Assembly (NCBI RefSeq): GCF_018798885.1
Contig: NZ_CP076361.1
Coordinates: forward strand, 2,881,501-2,945,500
Source of the DNA: Gemmobacter fulvus
Lineage (GTDB): Bacteria; Pseudomonadota; Alphaproteobacteria; Rhodobacterales; Rhodobacteraceae
Direction: 5' to 3'
DNA: 64,000 nt
The notes under the pieces were generated by a model, which saw nothing but the letters and a program-made list of their open reading frames with translations, made no database searches and had not been told where the DNA came from. Numbering within the stretch: position 1 is the first letter of the stretch; every line of letters begins with the position of its first letter. The translations under genes and the position numbers were made by a program. Shown one piece after another: positions 48,515 through 58,849 of the stretch.

Positions 48515-50077
48515 TCAGCGTTCCGTTAGCTTCAGCTCGATCCGCCGGTTCTGCGCCCGCGCGGTGGCATTGCTGCCCGGCGCCACTGGCTGCCATTCGC
48601 CAAAGCCGGTTGCCGCCATGCGATTGGGCGGAAAGCCCAGGCTCTGCTGCATGTAACGCACCACCGACAGCGCGCGCGCCTGGCTCAGCTCCCAGTTATC
48701 CTTGAATTCGCCTTCGCCCGACAGCGGCTGGTCATCGGTATGGCCATCGACGCGGATGATCCAGTCGATCCCGCTGGGAATCTGGCCCGCCACTTCGGTC
48801 AGCGTGGCCGCCACACCGGCAATCTGCGAGCGGCCTTCGGGGGCAAGATCCGCCGAGCCGGGGTTGAACAGCACTTCGGAGGAAAACACGAAACGGTCCC
48901 CGACGATGCGCACGCCTTCGCGGCCCGCCAGAACCTCACGCAGTTGGCCAAAGAATTCCGAGCGGAATTTTTGCAGCGTCTTGGCTTCTTCTTCCAGCCG
49001 TTGCCGTTCGGCCTGTTCCAGCTCTGCCCGCCGCTTTTGCTCCGAGGCCACCTGCGCCAGCGCGGAATTGAGCTGCCCGCCCAGATTTTCCAGCTGCACC
49101 TTGGCCGCGACATCGCGCATCTCTGCTGCATCGAGCAGGGCCTGAAGGCCGCCCAATTGCCCGCGCAGCGCCGCGATCTGTTCATTCAGCAGCGCCACGC
49201 GCCGCGCCGCCTCGGTCGATTGTGTCTCTTGTTCGGCCAGAAGCGCCTTGGCCGTGGCCAGAAGATCGGCGGGCTGGCCTTCGACGCCCTGCGCCGCGGC
49301 CAGCAGGGTCAGGGTTTCTTCGGCACGCTTGCGTTGTTCCTCCAGTGCCAGCGTCATCGCGGTCAGCTCGGTATCCGAGGCTTCCAGTTTGCCGCGCAGA
49401 TCGGCGAGGGCGGCCTGATCCACCAGTTTGCCTGCCTCGGCCTCCGACAGCTCTGTCGTTGCCCGGGCGTTTTCGGCGCGCAGCTTGGCGGTCAGCTCCT
49501 CCACCGCCTCGGCCCGCGCAGCGGCGAGACGGGCGGCTTCGCTCTGGGCATCGACTTCCTCGCGGGCCTTGGCCAGCGCCAGTTGCAGCGCCTCCTGTTC
49601 CGAGATCAGCTTGGTCTGCGCCTGTTCCAGCGCGCTGGCCTCGCCGCGCGCCGCATCGCGTTCGGCCAGCAGGCTCGCCACCTGCGCCTCAAAGCCGCTG
49701 ATCCGCGCATCCGCCTGTGACAGGGCGGTTTCCTTCGCGGTCAACTGCTGCCCCAGCGCGGCAATTTCGGCAGCCTGCGCCGTGCCCTTGGCCTGTGCGC
49801 TGGCAAGGCTGCTGCGCAGGGTGCCGATTTCCAGCTGCAAGCCTTCGGCACGGCTGCGTTCCAGCCCAAGCGCATCGGCCAGGCTGGAGACCTGCGCCGT
49901 CAGCGCATCCAGTTCACTGCCCTGCGTGGTGATGGTCTGCCGCAAAACCGATTGCATGACGGTAAAGATGGTCAGCACGAACATCAGCACCATCAGCAGC
50001 GTGGTGACGGCATCCACGAAGCCGGGCCAGATCATCCCGTCGCCCGACCGCCCTGATCCGCGCCGCGACAATCCCAT
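48515..50077 (-). CDS. MotB/OmpA-like motor stator protein with long coiled coil
   Basis: A 520-residue protein with one membrane helix near the N-terminus (about 16-42) carrying D22 (WPGFVDAVTTLLMV), the position of the proton-binding aspartate of MotB/TolR/ZorB. Residues about 45-370 form an alanine- and glutamate-rich coiled coil, and the OmpA-type peptidoglycan-binding domain is at about 390-520 (IIRVDGHTDDQPL, NWELSQARALSVVRYM). Its partner is the MotA/ExbB-like protein 4 bases upstream. The pair is not a flagellar stator by neighbours, and its cargo is unknown. Confidence 0.88.
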   Translation of the reverse strand: MGLSRRGSGRSGDGMIWPGFVDAVTTLLMVLMFVLTIFTVMQSVLRQTITTQGSELDALTAQVSSLADALGLERSRAEGLQLEIGTLRSSLASAQAKGTAQAAEIAALGQQLTAKETALSQADARISGFEAQVASLLAERDAARGEASALEQAQTKLISEQEALQLALAKAREEVDAQSEAARLAAARAEAVEELTAKLRAENARATTELSEAEAGKLVDQAALADLRGKLEASDTELTAMTLALEEQRKRAEETLTLLAAAQGVEGQPADLLATAKALLAEQETQSTEAARRVALLNEQIAALRGQLGGLQALLDAAEMRDVAAKVQLENLGGQLNSALAQVASEQKRRAELEQAERQRLEEEAKTLQKFRSEFFGQLREVLAGREGVRIVGDRFVFSSEVLFNPGSADLAPEGRSQIAGVAATLTEVAGQIPSGIDWIIRVDGHTDDQPLSGEGEFKDNWELSQARALSVVRYMQQSLGFPPNRMAATGFGEWQPVAPGSNATARAQNRRIELKLTER

Positions 50078-50081
50078 GGCG

Positions 50082-51245
50082 TCAGCCCCGCGCGCGCAGC
50101 AATTGCCGCACCGCTTGCGTCAAAGACCCCAGATCGGCGCGCAGATCCGCGATGCTTTCCTGCCGTCCGGCCGAAATCTCTTCAAGGATGCGCAGCAATT
50201 GCACGTCGATCGAGCGCAGCCGCATCCGGCTTTCGGCATCGACATGCGGGCCTGCATCCTCCTGCGTCAGGGCGGCGGCAAGCCGGTCCTGCCCTTCGGC
50301 AATACGCAGCAGGACTGCGGTTTGCCCCGCCTCGGCCTCCATCCGTGCGGCAAGGCGGCTGATGGCGGCGGCCAGATCGCCGATCTGTTCATCGGTAAGG
50401 CTGCGGCTGATATCGGATTGGGTGAACAGGGTTTGCAGGCTTTCGATCTGCCCACCGAGATTGTCCAGCACCTGCGCCAGTGCGGCCATATCGCCGCTTT
50501 CGCCTTCGCCTCCGGTCAGGCCGATGCGGGTGATCGAGGACAACCACTCTTCCAACTCGCGGTAAAAGCGGTTCTGGCCATGGCCTGCGAACAGATCCAG
50601 CAGACCCACCACCAGCGAGCCTGCAAGCCCCAGCAAGGACGATGAAAACGCCGTGCCCATGCCGCCAAGCTGCGATTCCAGCCCGCCCATCAGCTTTTCA
50701 AACACATCAAGGCTGCTTTCACCCTGTTGTGGTGCAAGGCTGCGGATGGTTTCCACAATGGCCGGAACCGTGGTGGCCAGCCCGTAAAACGTGCCCAGAA
50801 GTCCGAGGAAAATCAGCAGATTGCCCAGATAGCGGGTGATGTCACGCGCCTCGTCGATCCGGGTGGCGACGGAATCGAGGATTGACCGCGACGAACTGGA
50901 GGAAATCTGCATCCGCGCGGTGCGCGGCCCCAGCAGGGCGGCCAGCGGGGCCAGAATGCGCGGTGCGGCCTCGGTTTCCGATCCGGGGCGATCCTGCACA
51001 AAGGCCACGATCCAGCTGACCGATTGCACCAATTGCCAGACCTGCCAGAAACAGGCCACCACCCCCAGCAGGAACACCGCGCCGATAAAGCCGTTGAGCA
51101 TCGGGTTCGAGGCGAAGATCCCGCGCAGCATCGGCATGGCGACCCATGCCCCGGCGATCACAAGGAACAGCACGATCAGCATCAGCACGACCTGACGGAT
51201 CGGCTGCGCAAACACCGGCGCTGTGGCGGCTGAAGATCTTGTCAT
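50082..51245 (-). CDS. MotA/TolQ/ExbB-like membrane protein
   Basis: A 387-residue protein with helices near 19-38 and 50-72, a cytoplasmic stretch, then the MotA/TolQ-type pair (about 138-165 LGLLGTFYGLATTVPAI and about 195-220 [22 protein letters not shown]), ending in a long helical cytoplasmic tail (about 240-387). With the downstream MotB-like protein it forms a proton-driven stator pair of the ExbBD/MotAB/ZorAB type. The five-to-two assembly is known for that family. I see no defence genes nearby, so it is not called Zorya. Confidence 0.86.
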   Translation of the reverse strand: MTRSSAATAPVFAQPIRQVVLMLIVLFLVIAGAWVAMPMLRGIFASNPMLNGFIGAVFLLGVVACFWQVWQLVQSVSWIVAFVQDRPGSETEAAPRILAPLAALLGPRTARMQISSSSSRSILDSVATRIDEARDITRYLGNLLIFLGLLGTFYGLATTVPAIVETIRSLAPQQGESSLDVFEKLMGGLESQLGGMGTAFSSSLLGLAGSLVVGLLDLFAGHGQNRFYRELEEWLSSITRIGLTGGEGESGDMAALAQVLDNLGGQIESLQTLFTQSDISRSLTDEQIGDLAAAISRLAARMEAEAGQTAVLLRIAEGQDRLAAALTQEDAGPHVDAESRMRLRSIDVQLLRILEEISAGRQESIADLRADLGSLTQAVRQLLRARG

Positions 51246-51331
51246 CGCATGGGTCCTGTTCCCGCCGCCCGTTCTGCCCGGTTCGTTAGGGGCAGAATAG
51301 GGGCAGGGGGCCGCCCTGCCAAGCGCGAAGC

Positions 51332-51853
51332 TTACCCGGCCAGTTCACGAACGCGGGCGGAGAGCCATTCCAGATCGGCATCGGCAATGCCCAGATCGGC
51401 CAGATGTGCCGCGGTATTGAACAGATAGTCACGGTTCGGCCCACGCCCGCCCACGGCGGCGGCAATGATCCACGCCTGTTCTTCCAGGGGCAGCCCGCCG
51501 CAATACTGATCGTGATCCGGGTCGATCACATAGGCCAGACACTCCAGCGTCTCTGCCCCGGTGGTGACGTTCAGATGCGTTTCAAGATAGGCCGAGGAAA
51601 CCAGCTCGCGCTCGCGCAATTCGGCCAGGGTCTGCGCCTCGGCGCCCGGGTCCACGCGGAAGGCCACGCCGTCACAGACCGCGCCCTCCGCCCGGTCCAG
51701 CGCCAGAACGAGGCCGGGATCGGCCACCGTGCCGCGATGATGGATCGAGCGCATGCAGAAACTGCGATGCCAGCCGTGCAGGCGCGCCACGCGCGTTTCG
51801 GCCACCGGAAAGCCCGGATGCCAGATCAAGGAACCGTAACCGAATACCCACAT
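51332..51853 (-). CDS. chaC: Gamma-glutamylcyclotransferase (ChaC family)
   Basis: A 173-residue ChaC-type enzyme that cleaves glutathione into 5-oxoproline and Cys-Gly. VFGYGSLIW (3-11) is the substrate loop and E83 in RERELVSSAYL the catalytic glutamate; GGRGPNRDYLFNT is a late family motif. I start at ATG 51853, preceded by AGGAGG; the frame to 51904 is rejected. It is divergent from the DUF2125 gene by 61 bases. Confidence 0.92.
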   Translation of the reverse strand: MWVFGYGSLIWHPGFPVAETRVARLHGWHRSFCMRSIHHRGTVADPGLVLALDRAEGAVCDGVAFRVDPGAEAQTLAELRERELVSSAYLETHLNVTTGAETLECLAYVIDPDHDQYCGGLPLEEQAWIIAAAVGGRGPNRDYLFNTAAHLADLGIADADLEWLSARVRELAG

Positions 51854-51914
51854 GCGCTGGCCCTCCTGCACGGCTCCCTGTAAACTGCCGGTCTGACAAA
51901 GCAAAGGGGCAGAG

Positions 51915-52898
51915 ATGCGGGCGCTTCTGGTGGTGGTTCTGGTGTTGGGCGGCCTCTATGGCGGCTATTGGTTCATCGGGGCCCGTGCGGCGGAACAGGG
52001 GGCCGAACGGGTGTTCACCGAACTGGCCGCGCGTGGCTATGTGGCCGAACGCGAGGCGCTGTCGGTGGTGGGCTTTCCCAGCCGGTTTGACGTGACCGTG
52101 ACGGCACCGCGCCTGTCGGATCCGGTGCGCGGCATTGGCTGGCAAGCCCCGTTCGTGCAGGTGTTTAGCCTCAGCTATAAACCCTGGCATCTGATCGCGG
52201 CGCTGCCGAATGAGCAGAAGCTGACGCTGCCGGGGCAAGAGATCACCATCGGCTCCACCCGGATGCAGGGCTCTGTCGAGGTCAGCCCGACCCCCAGCCT
52301 GCCGTTGAAACGGCTGGATGGCGTGGCCGAAGGCGTCAGCCTGCGGTCGACGGCGGGATGGGCGCTTGCGGCGGCCTCGGCCAATATCGCCGTTCACGCG
52401 CAGGAGGCCAATGTGCAGCAGGTTGCACTGCGCCTGCTGGACCTGTTGCCGGATCAGCGGCTGACCGCGCTGCTCTCGGCGCAGACCGCCTTGCCAGAGC
52501 GGATCAGCCGCATGGATGTTCTGGCCGATGTCACATTGGCGGGGCCGGTCGCGCTCAGCGGCTCGGTGCTGCCGGGGATGGAGGCGATTGCGCTGCGCGA
52601 GGCGCATCTGATCTGGGGGCCGATGACCCTGCGGGCAAGCGGAACCCTTCGGCCCGACGATCTGGGACAGGCCGAAGGCAAGATCGACCTGCGGATCGAG
52701 GGCTGGCGCGAAGGTTTTTTGGCGGCGCAGGCGCTGGGGCTGATTCCGCAGCAATTTGCGGTGGCGGCCGAAAACGTGCTGGCGGGGCTTGCCGCGCAAT
52801 CGGGGGATGCCGCGGTGCTGGAACTGCCGCTGCTGATGCAGAACGGGCGGATGATGCTGGGTCCGGTGCCGCTGGGGGCAGCGCCGTTGCTACGGTAG
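51915..52898 (+). CDS. DUF2125 domain protein
   Basis: A 327-residue protein with an N-terminal hydrophobic segment (about 2-22, anchor or signal) and a beta-rich DUF2125 domain known mainly in alphaproteobacteria. Function unknown; repeated amphipathic strands such as FDVTVTAPRLSDP and ALREAHLIWGPMTLRASGTL resemble lipid-groove proteins of the AsmA kind, so a role in the envelope is possible. Its last nine bases overlap the convergent M23 peptidase gene. Confidence 0.87.
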   Translation: MRALLVVVLVLGGLYGGYWFIGARAAEQGAERVFTELAARGYVAEREALSVVGFPSRFDVTVTAPRLSDPVRGIGWQAPFVQVFSLSYKPWHLIAALPNEQKLTLPGQEITIGSTRMQGSVEVSPTPSLPLKRLDGVAEGVSLRSTAGWALAAASANIAVHAQEANVQQVALRLLDLLPDQRLTALLSAQTALPERISRMDVLADVTLAGPVALSGSVLPGMEAIALREAHLIWGPMTLRASGTLRPDDLGQAEGKIDLRIEGWREGFLAAQALGLIPQQFAVAAENVLAGLAAQSGDAAVLELPLLMQNGRMMLGPVPLGAAPLLR

Positions 52899-53840
52899 GG
52901 TCATGCGCAGGGTGCCGCGATCCATCTCGCGGTCCTCGCGGCGCAGGATCACCTCGCCCGTATACTCCCCGGCAGGCCAGCGCGCCTGCCGCAACCGCTT
53001 GCCCACCGATCTGAACAGTTGCGCCTGCGTGCGTTCCAGCACGATATCCTCGGCAAGCACGGCCCCCTGCGGCCCATGGATCGTCAGCCGCAGCACATCG
53101 CCCGCAACCCCGCCATAGAGATAGGCCCAGAGCACAAGGGCCGGCGCATCGGCGGGCAGGGGCGCATCCGGCGGCCCGGCCTTGATCGTGGCGAAATCCG
53201 GCAGGTCCGGGCTGAACCCCAGCGCGATCAGCCCACCGGGCTGATAGGGGATACCCTCCTGCCAGAGGCTGTCGCCCACCTGGCCACATGCCGTTCGGCC
53301 TTCGGGGGCAAAGGGATCGACGGTTTTTCCATCGCGCCGCAGCGTCACATGCAGATGCGGAAATTCGGTGCGCCCCGACAGGCCCACCTGGCCCAGCACG
53401 GTGCCGGGCAGCACGGTCTGACCATTCTGCACGGCAACAGAGCCTTGTTTCAGATGGCAATATTGGGTTTCCCAGCCATCGGCGTGCCGGATCGCCACGC
53501 CATTGCCGCAGTCGCGCCCCTCCAGCGGCGGGGCGGCTGGGTCGCTTATCAGAATGTCGGGCATCCCGTCGCGGATGCCGCGCACCTGCCCTGCGGCGGC
53601 GGCCAGAACATTGACCCCGGCCTGCATCGCGGCATGCGAGGGCAGGGCGAAATCGGTGCCTTCATGGGTATCGTAGCTGAGCGTGCCGCAGGTGAAATCC
53701 TGCGCCCCGGTGCCGGGATCATGGTCCATATATTGCTGGATGAAACAGGTCTCGCCCAAGCGGCAATCAATCGGCAGCGCCAAGTCAAAGGCCCCCGCCG
53801 AAGCGGGGGCCAGAAGGCAAACGGTCAGCGCGCGGATCAT
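52890..53840 (-). CDS. M23 (LytM) family peptidase
   Basis: A 316-residue exported protein (signal to about residue 17) with an M23 metallopeptidase core. H59 and D63 in THEGTD, H129 in YCHL, and H162/H164 in FPHLH form the zinc and catalytic set, all intact, so it should be an active cell-wall endopeptidase. Six cysteines (for example C26, C32, C51, C111, C128) suggest disulphides. A C-terminal beta domain (about 215-316) follows. Its ATG overlaps the clpA stop by four bases (ATGA). Confidence 0.9.
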   Translation of the reverse strand: MIRALTVCLLAPASAGAFDLALPIDCRLGETCFIQQYMDHDPGTGAQDFTCGTLSYDTHEGTDFALPSHAAMQAGVNVLAAAAGQVRGIRDGMPDILISDPAAPPLEGRDCGNGVAIRHADGWETQYCHLKQGSVAVQNGQTVLPGTVLGQVGLSGRTEFPHLHVTLRRDGKTVDPFAPEGRTACGQVGDSLWQEGIPYQPGGLIALGFSPDLPDFATIKAGPPDAPLPADAPALVLWAYLYGGVAGDVLRLTIHGPQGAVLAEDIVLERTQAQLFRSVGKRLRQARWPAGEYTGEVILRREDREMDRGTLRMTLP

Positions 53841-56155
53841 TCTGCCGTGAGCAGGGGCGGTTTCGAGCCGGTGAGGCGCGGTTTCGCCGGTTCTTCGATG
53901 ATCAGTTCGATCTGTTCATCCTTCACCACCACGCGCACCACGCCGCCTTTGGTCAGCCGCCCGAACAGCAGTTCTTCGGCCAGCGGCTTCTTGATGTTTT
54001 CCTGAATCACGCGGCCCAGCGGACGCGCGCCCATCTTGTCATCATAACCCTTGTCACCCAGCCATTGCGCGGCTTCCGGGCTCAGCTCGATATGGACATT
54101 GCGGTCCATCAGCTGCGCTTCCAGTTGCAGCACGAACTTTTCGACCACTTGCAGGATGACCTCTTTGCCCAGCGGCGCGAAAGAGATCACCGCATCCAGC
54201 CGGTTGCGGAATTCCGGCGTGAAGGTGCGTTCGATCGCCGCCGTGTCCTCGCCCGTCCGCCGTTCGCGGCCAAAACCGATGGCCGATTTCGACATTTCCG
54301 ACGCGCCGGCATTCGAGGTCATGATCAGGATCACATTGCGGAAATCAACCTGACGGCCGTTGTGATCGGTCAGCTTGCCATGGTCCATCACCTGCAACAG
54401 GATGTTGTAGACATCCGGGTGCGCCTTCTCCATCTCGTCCAGCAGCAGCACGCAATGCGGATGCTGGTCGACGCCATCCGTCAACATGCCGCCCTGATCG
54501 AAGCCGACATAGCCCGGAGGCGCACCGATCAGCCGAGAGACGGCGTGTTTCTCCATGTATTCCGACATGTCGAAGCGCAGAAGTTCCACGCCCAAGGTGG
54601 AGGCAAGCTGTTTGGCCACTTCGGTTTTGCCGACGCCGGTCGGACCTGCGAACAGATAGTTGCCAATCGGCTTTTCCGGCTCGCGCAGGCCGGCTCGTGC
54701 CAGCTTGATCGCGGAAGACAGCGCAACAATCGCCTTGTCCTGACCAAACACCACGCGTTTGAGCGTTTTTTCCAGATCGCGCAGCACTTCGGCATCGTCT
54801 TTAGACACTGTTTTCGGCGGGATACGGGCAATCTTGGCGACGACTGCCTCGATTTCCTTGGTGCCCAGCGTCTTGCGGCGTTTGCCTTCGCTGACCAGAT
54901 GCTGTGCGGCCCCGGCCTCGTCGATCACGTCAATCGCACTATCGGGCAGCTTGCGGTCATGGATATAACGCGCGGCCAGTTCCACGGCGGATTTGATCGC
55001 ATCCGAGGTATAGCGCAGGTCGTGATGTTCCTCGAAATGCGGCTTGAGGCCCATCAGGATCTTGATGGCATCCGGCACCGAGGGTTCGTTCACGTCGATC
55101 TTCTGGAACCGGCGGCTGAGCGCGCGGTCCTTTTCAAAGTGCTGACGGAACTCCTTGTAGGTGGTCGACCCCATGCAGCGCAGTTTGCCGCCCTGAAGCG
55201 CGGGCTTCAGCAGGTTGGAGGCATCCATCGCCCCGCCCGAGGTGGCCCCGGCGCCGATCACGGTGTGGATCTCGTCAATGAACAGGATGGCGTCGGGGTG
55301 ATCTTCCATTTCCTTGACGACGGCTTTTAGCCGCTCTTCAAAGTCGCCGCGATAGCGGGTGCCCGCCAGAAGCGCGCCCATATCCAGCGAATAGATCGTG
55401 GCCCCGGCCAGAATCTCGGGTGTCTCGCCCCGGGTGATCTTGAGCGCAAGCCCTTCGGCAATCGCCGTCTTGCCCACGCCCGGATCGCCCACCAGCAGCG
55501 GATTGTTCTTGCGGCGGCGGCACAGCACCTGAATGCAGCGCTCCACTTCGGATTCGCGCCCGATCAGCGGATCGACATCGCCCTTGATCGCCTTCACGTT
55601 CAGGTCGACGCAATATTTGGACAGCGCGGATTCCTTGGCCTCACCCGCCTCGCCCTTCGGCGTTTCGTGATGTTCCTCGGCCCCCGAAACCGGGCGCGCC
55701 TCGCCATAGGACGGATCTTTCGCCACGCCATGCGCAATGAAATTCACCGCGTCATAGCGGGTCATGTCCTGCTCTTGCAGGAAATAGGCGGCATTGCTTT
55801 CGCGTTCGGCAAAGATCGCAACCAGTACATTGGCGCCGGTCACTTCGGTCCGGCCAGAGCTTTGCACATGGATCGCCGCGCGCTGGATCACCCGCTGGAA
55901 GGCGGCGGTGGGCACGGCTTCGGAGCCTTCGACATCGGTGACGAGCGTGGAAAGATCATCATCGATGAAATCCACCAGCGTCTTGCGCAGGTCATCGAGA
56001 TCAACCGAGCAGGCCTTCATCACGCGGGCTGCATCGGGTTCGTCGATCAGCGCCAGCAGCAGATGCTCCAGCGTTGCGAGTTCGTGGCGGCGCGCATTGG
56101 CAAGGGCCAGAGCGCCATGGATGGCCTGTTCAAGGGTGGTCGAAAATGATGGCAC
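53837..56155 (-). CDS. clpA: ATP-dependent Clp protease ATP-binding subunit
   Basis: A 772-residue Hsp100 unfoldase. The N-domain (1-145) binds ClpS, the first AAA domain has GDPGVGKT (223-230) and the second has GPTGVGKT with K510; the C-terminal D2 end contains the IGF-type loop region (SAIGFGR) that docks on ClpP. It starts with GTG 56155 after AGGAG. The clpS gene, often directly upstream, is not here; gloB precedes it. It feeds N-end-rule and SsrA-tagged proteins to ClpP. Confidence 0.97.
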   Translation of the reverse strand: MPSFSTTLEQAIHGALALANARRHELATLEHLLLALIDEPDAARVMKACSVDLDDLRKTLVDFIDDDLSTLVTDVEGSEAVPTAAFQRVIQRAAIHVQSSGRTEVTGANVLVAIFAERESNAAYFLQEQDMTRYDAVNFIAHGVAKDPSYGEARPVSGAEEHHETPKGEAGEAKESALSKYCVDLNVKAIKGDVDPLIGRESEVERCIQVLCRRRKNNPLLVGDPGVGKTAIAEGLALKITRGETPEILAGATIYSLDMGALLAGTRYRGDFEERLKAVVKEMEDHPDAILFIDEIHTVIGAGATSGGAMDASNLLKPALQGGKLRCMGSTTYKEFRQHFEKDRALSRRFQKIDVNEPSVPDAIKILMGLKPHFEEHHDLRYTSDAIKSAVELAARYIHDRKLPDSAIDVIDEAGAAQHLVSEGKRRKTLGTKEIEAVVAKIARIPPKTVSKDDAEVLRDLEKTLKRVVFGQDKAIVALSSAIKLARAGLREPEKPIGNYLFAGPTGVGKTEVAKQLASTLGVELLRFDMSEYMEKHAVSRLIGAPPGYVGFDQGGMLTDGVDQHPHCVLLLDEMEKAHPDVYNILLQVMDHGKLTDHNGRQVDFRNVILIMTSNAGASEMSKSAIGFGRERRTGEDTAAIERTFTPEFRNRLDAVISFAPLGKEVILQVVEKFVLQLEAQLMDRNVHIELSPEAAQWLGDKGYDDKMGARPLGRVIQENIKKPLAEELLFGRLTKGGVVRVVVKDEQIELIIEEPAKPRLTGSKPPLLTAE

Positions 56156-56323
56156 GTTGTGGTGCTCCTGTCCTACAGGTCGGCGGGTGGATGACCCTCT
56201 CCAACCTTGGCCTCATAAGATTAAAGTTCGGTTTTATTCGCGCCTCTTCAAGTCCTATTTGCCGCTTTTCGTGCATTGCGACGGGTCCGTTGCAAATTGT
56301 GAACAGTCGGGCGCGGTTTGAGG

Positions 56324-57091
56324 TCAGAAATTGTCCTTTCTTGCGCGAAGTTCGGCAAAAACCGCAGCATCTTGTGCATCGGCCATGCCGATTGCGGCTT
56401 TCAGCGCGGGCGTTCCCGCACGCAGAAAGGGGTTGGTAGCCAGTTCTTCGCCCAGCAGCGAGGGCACGGTCGGCAGACCTGCATCGCGGGCACGGGCAAT
56501 CGCATCAAGCCTCAAGATAAGGGCGGGCGTCATCTCTTCAAGGCTTTGCGCAAAACGTGCGTTGGAGGTGGTGTATTCATGTCCCGAACAGACCTGGGTT
56601 TCGGGCGGCAGGGCGGCCAGTTTGCACAGGCTTTGCCACATCTGATCAGGTGTGCCTTCAAACAGGCGGCCACAGCCCATCGCCATCAGGCTGTCGCCGG
56701 TGAACACCAGCGCGCTTTGCGGAAAGTAAAAGGCAATGTGGCCGACGGTATGGCCCGGCACGTCGATCACCTGACCCTCCGCTCCGCCGACCCAGAAGCT
56801 GTCGCCCTCTGTCAGCGCCAGATCCAGCGGCGGCAGGCGGTGGGCATCGGCGGCGGCGCCGATCACCTTGGCCTCGGTGCCGTCGATCAGATCCGCCACG
56901 CCGTCGATGTGATCCCAGTGGTGATGGGTCAGCAGCACATGGGTCAGGGTCCAGTTGCGGGCCTTCAGCGCCGCGCGGATCGGAGCGGCCTCGGGCACAT
57001 CGACCACGGCAGTCGCCCGGCTGCCAGGATCGTGGATCAGGAAGGCGTAATTGTCCTTCAGGCAGGGCACGGTCACAAGTTCAAGCGGCAT
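56324..57091 (-). CDS. gloB: Hydroxyacylglutathione hydrolase (glyoxalase II)
   Basis: A 255-residue metallo-beta-lactamase fold enzyme that hydrolyses S-lactoylglutathione to lactate. [11 protein letters not shown] (54-64) is the binuclear metal motif, [12 protein letters not shown] (about 110-121) and [15 protein letters not shown] are further ligands and family marks, and CSGHEYT the late histidine. ATG 57091 follows AGGAAACG; the frame to 57271 is rejected. It is divergent from a methyltransferase gene, with 77 bases between. Confidence 0.96.
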   Translation of the reverse strand: MPLELVTVPCLKDNYAFLIHDPGSRATAVVDVPEAAPIRAALKARNWTLTHVLLTHHHWDHIDGVADLIDGTEAKVIGAAADAHRLPPLDLALTEGDSFWVGGAEGQVIDVPGHTVGHIAFYFPQSALVFTGDSLMAMGCGRLFEGTPDQMWQSLCKLAALPPETQVCSGHEYTTSNARFAQSLEEMTPALILRLDAIARARDAGLPTVPSLLGEELATNPFLRAGTPALKAAIGMADAQDAAVFAELRARKDNF

Positions 57092-57168
57092 GGCGTTTCC
57101 TGTCAGCTTCGGTATGGTGTCAATTGCTGGTCTGCCCGCCAGCTTGGCCGCAACCGGACCCGCCTGCA

Positions 57169-58008
57169 ATGCACCTTGATGTTCTGGATCTGCGTAACTT
57201 CTATTATCGCACGCAGCTTGGCCGCGTGGCGCAACGTGCCATCCGCGATCAGGTGGTGTCGATGTGGGCACCGCAACCGGGGCAGACGGTGGCTGGCTTC
57301 GGCTTTGCCGTGCCCTTGCTGCGCCCCTATCTGCCCGAGGCGCGCCGGGTGATCGGGCTGATGCCCGGCCCGCAGGGCGTGATGCCCTGGCCCGCCGGGC
57401 AAGAGAATGTCAGCGTTCTGTGCGAGGAAACCGACTGGCCACTGTCGACCGGCTTTGTCGACCGTCTGGTCCTGATGCACGGGCTGGAAACGTCAGAGCA
57501 ACCCAGCGCGGTTCTGGCGGAATGTCACCGGGTGCTGGGCCCGGGCGGCAAGGCCCTGTTCATCGTGCCGAACCGTTCCGGCCTCTGGGCGCGGGGCGAT
57601 GGCACGCCGTTCGGCTTTGGCAGGCCCTATTCGCTGCGGCAGCTGGAGGCGCAGCTCAAGCGCCACGGCTTCACGCCGGAACGTCATGTGGCCGCGCTTT
57701 ATGCGCCGCCCTCGTCGCAGCGGTTCTGGCTGCGCACCGCGCAATTGTGGGAACGCACCGGCCGCCGCTTTGCTCCCTGGATCGCCGGAGGGGTGCTGAT
57801 GGTCGAGGCGAGCAAGCAGGTCTATGCGCCGACGCGCGGTGGGCTGGGGGCGGTGGTGCGCCGCCCGCTCCGGGTGTTGGAGGGCGTGGGGCAGGGCGTG
57901 CCGGAACCGGCGCTGGGGCGCAGCGGGCCTGCCATCCGTGCGGGGCAGGGCGAGGCGGTGCCGGGGGCCGGTTTTTCCGGCACAGGTGTTGCTGTAACCG
58001 TGGTATGA
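57169..58008 (+). CDS. Class I SAM-dependent methyltransferase-like protein
   Basis: A 279-residue Methyltransf_11-like protein. The glycine motif of the SAM site is degenerate ([15 protein letters not shown] at about 43-57), while [17 protein letters not shown] and [26 protein letters not shown] (about 117-142) fit the later strands. Such proteins next to gloB are common in Rhodobacterales; the target is unknown. The last 60 residues are an arginine/glycine-rich tail. No clear ribosome site precedes ATG 57169. Confidence 0.84.
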   Translation: MHLDVLDLRNFYYRTQLGRVAQRAIRDQVVSMWAPQPGQTVAGFGFAVPLLRPYLPEARRVIGLMPGPQGVMPWPAGQENVSVLCEETDWPLSTGFVDRLVLMHGLETSEQPSAVLAECHRVLGPGGKALFIVPNRSGLWARGDGTPFGFGRPYSLRQLEAQLKRHGFTPERHVAALYAPPSSQRFWLRTAQLWERTGRRFAPWIAGGVLMVEASKQVYAPTRGGLGAVVRRPLRVLEGVGQGVPEPALGRSGPAIRAGQGEAVPGAGFSGTGVAVTVV

Positions 58009-58119
58009 CAGCGCGGAGGCAAGGCCGCGCAACGGCCCGGCCTGCCTGAAAACCACTGCGATTCCCGCGCCACGGCCATTGTGGTGATACAAAGTCGCAC
58101 CAGTCCGACATCTGCGCCT

Positions 58120-58136
58120 ATGTTTGCGCCAAACAT
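58120..58136. promoter_or_regulatory. ATGTTTG-CGC-CAAACAT inverted repeat upstream of atpH
   Basis: Perfect seven-base arms around CGC, centred about 160 bases before the atpH start. Its core TTTGGCGCAAACA (minus strand) differs by one base from the element upstream of mdh. A regulator of energy genes may bind both. A second smaller repeat CGCATAC/GTATGCG lies at 58206-58223. Confidence 0.5.
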
Positions 58137-58288
58137 GCGGTTTTCGGCCTCTGTTCACGGTTGCGGCATAGGGAAGCGTCTGCTAGAGACGCCTCGAATT
58201 TGAGACGCATACACACGTATGCGCCACAGGAAGCCTCTGGCCTGCGCACACCGTGCGGGAGGGGGGCAAAGCCAGCGGAAGGGTTGAC

Positions 58289-58849
58289 GTGTCCGAACCA
58301 GCTTCGATCTCCTCCGGCATTGCCGCACGCTACGCAACCGCCCTGTTCGACCTTGCAAAGGAAGATGCGGGCCTCAAGGCGTTGGAGGGGGATGTCGATG
58401 CACTTGACGCAGCCCTTACCACCAGCGCCGATCTGCGGGACGTGATTTCTTCGCCGATTTATTCGCGTGAAGATCAGGCCAATGCCATCGCCGCCATCGT
58501 CGCCAAGATGGGTCTTTCGGGCCTTGTCGCCAATACTCTGGCGCTGATGGCCTCAAAACGCCGCCTGTTCGTGCTGCCGCAACTGGTGGCCGATCTGCGG
58601 GCGCGCATCGCTGCCGAAAAAGGCGAGGTGACTGCGGAAGTGACCGCCGCCACGGCGCTGAGCGCTGCGCAGGCCGACAAACTCGCCGCCGTCATGTCGG
58701 CGCGTGTCGGCAAGGACGTGAAAGTGAAAATTGCCGTCGATGAAACGCTCATCGGTGGCCTTGTCGTCAAGCTGGGCTCGACCATGATCGACACCTCGAT
58801 CAAGTCGAAGCTCGCAGCCCTTCAGAATGCAATGAAAGAGGTCGGATAA
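58289..58849 (+). CDS. atpH: ATP synthase F1 subunit delta
   Basis: A 186-residue OSCP/delta subunit that links F1 to the peripheral stalk of ATP synthase. [20 protein letters not shown] (7-26) is the N-terminal family start and [25 protein letters not shown] (about 150-174) the typical end. I choose GTG 58289, five bases after GGAAGGG. It is the first gene of the F1 operon; the stop TAA shares one base with the ATG of atpA (TAATG). Confidence 0.96.
   Translation: MSEPASISSGIAARYATALFDLAKEDAGLKALEGDVDALDAALTTSADLRDVISSPIYSREDQANAIAAIVAKMGLSGLVANTLALMASKRRLFVLPQLVADLRARIAAEKGEVTAEVTAATALSAAQADKLAAVMSARVGKDVKVKIAVDETLIGGLVVKLGSTMIDTSIKSKLAALQNAMKEVG

Noticed and set aside
48515-51245. Zorya (ZorAB) anti-phage system
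   Set aside because: The pair has MotA/MotB-like parts, but ZorC/ZorD or ZorE genes are absent and the neighbours are housekeeping genes.
58206-58223. CGCATAC/GTATGCG repeat as the atp promoter operator
   Set aside because: It is short and next to repeated GAGACGC sequence; without comparison it cannot be told from chance, so it is only mentioned with the stronger repeat at 58120-58136.
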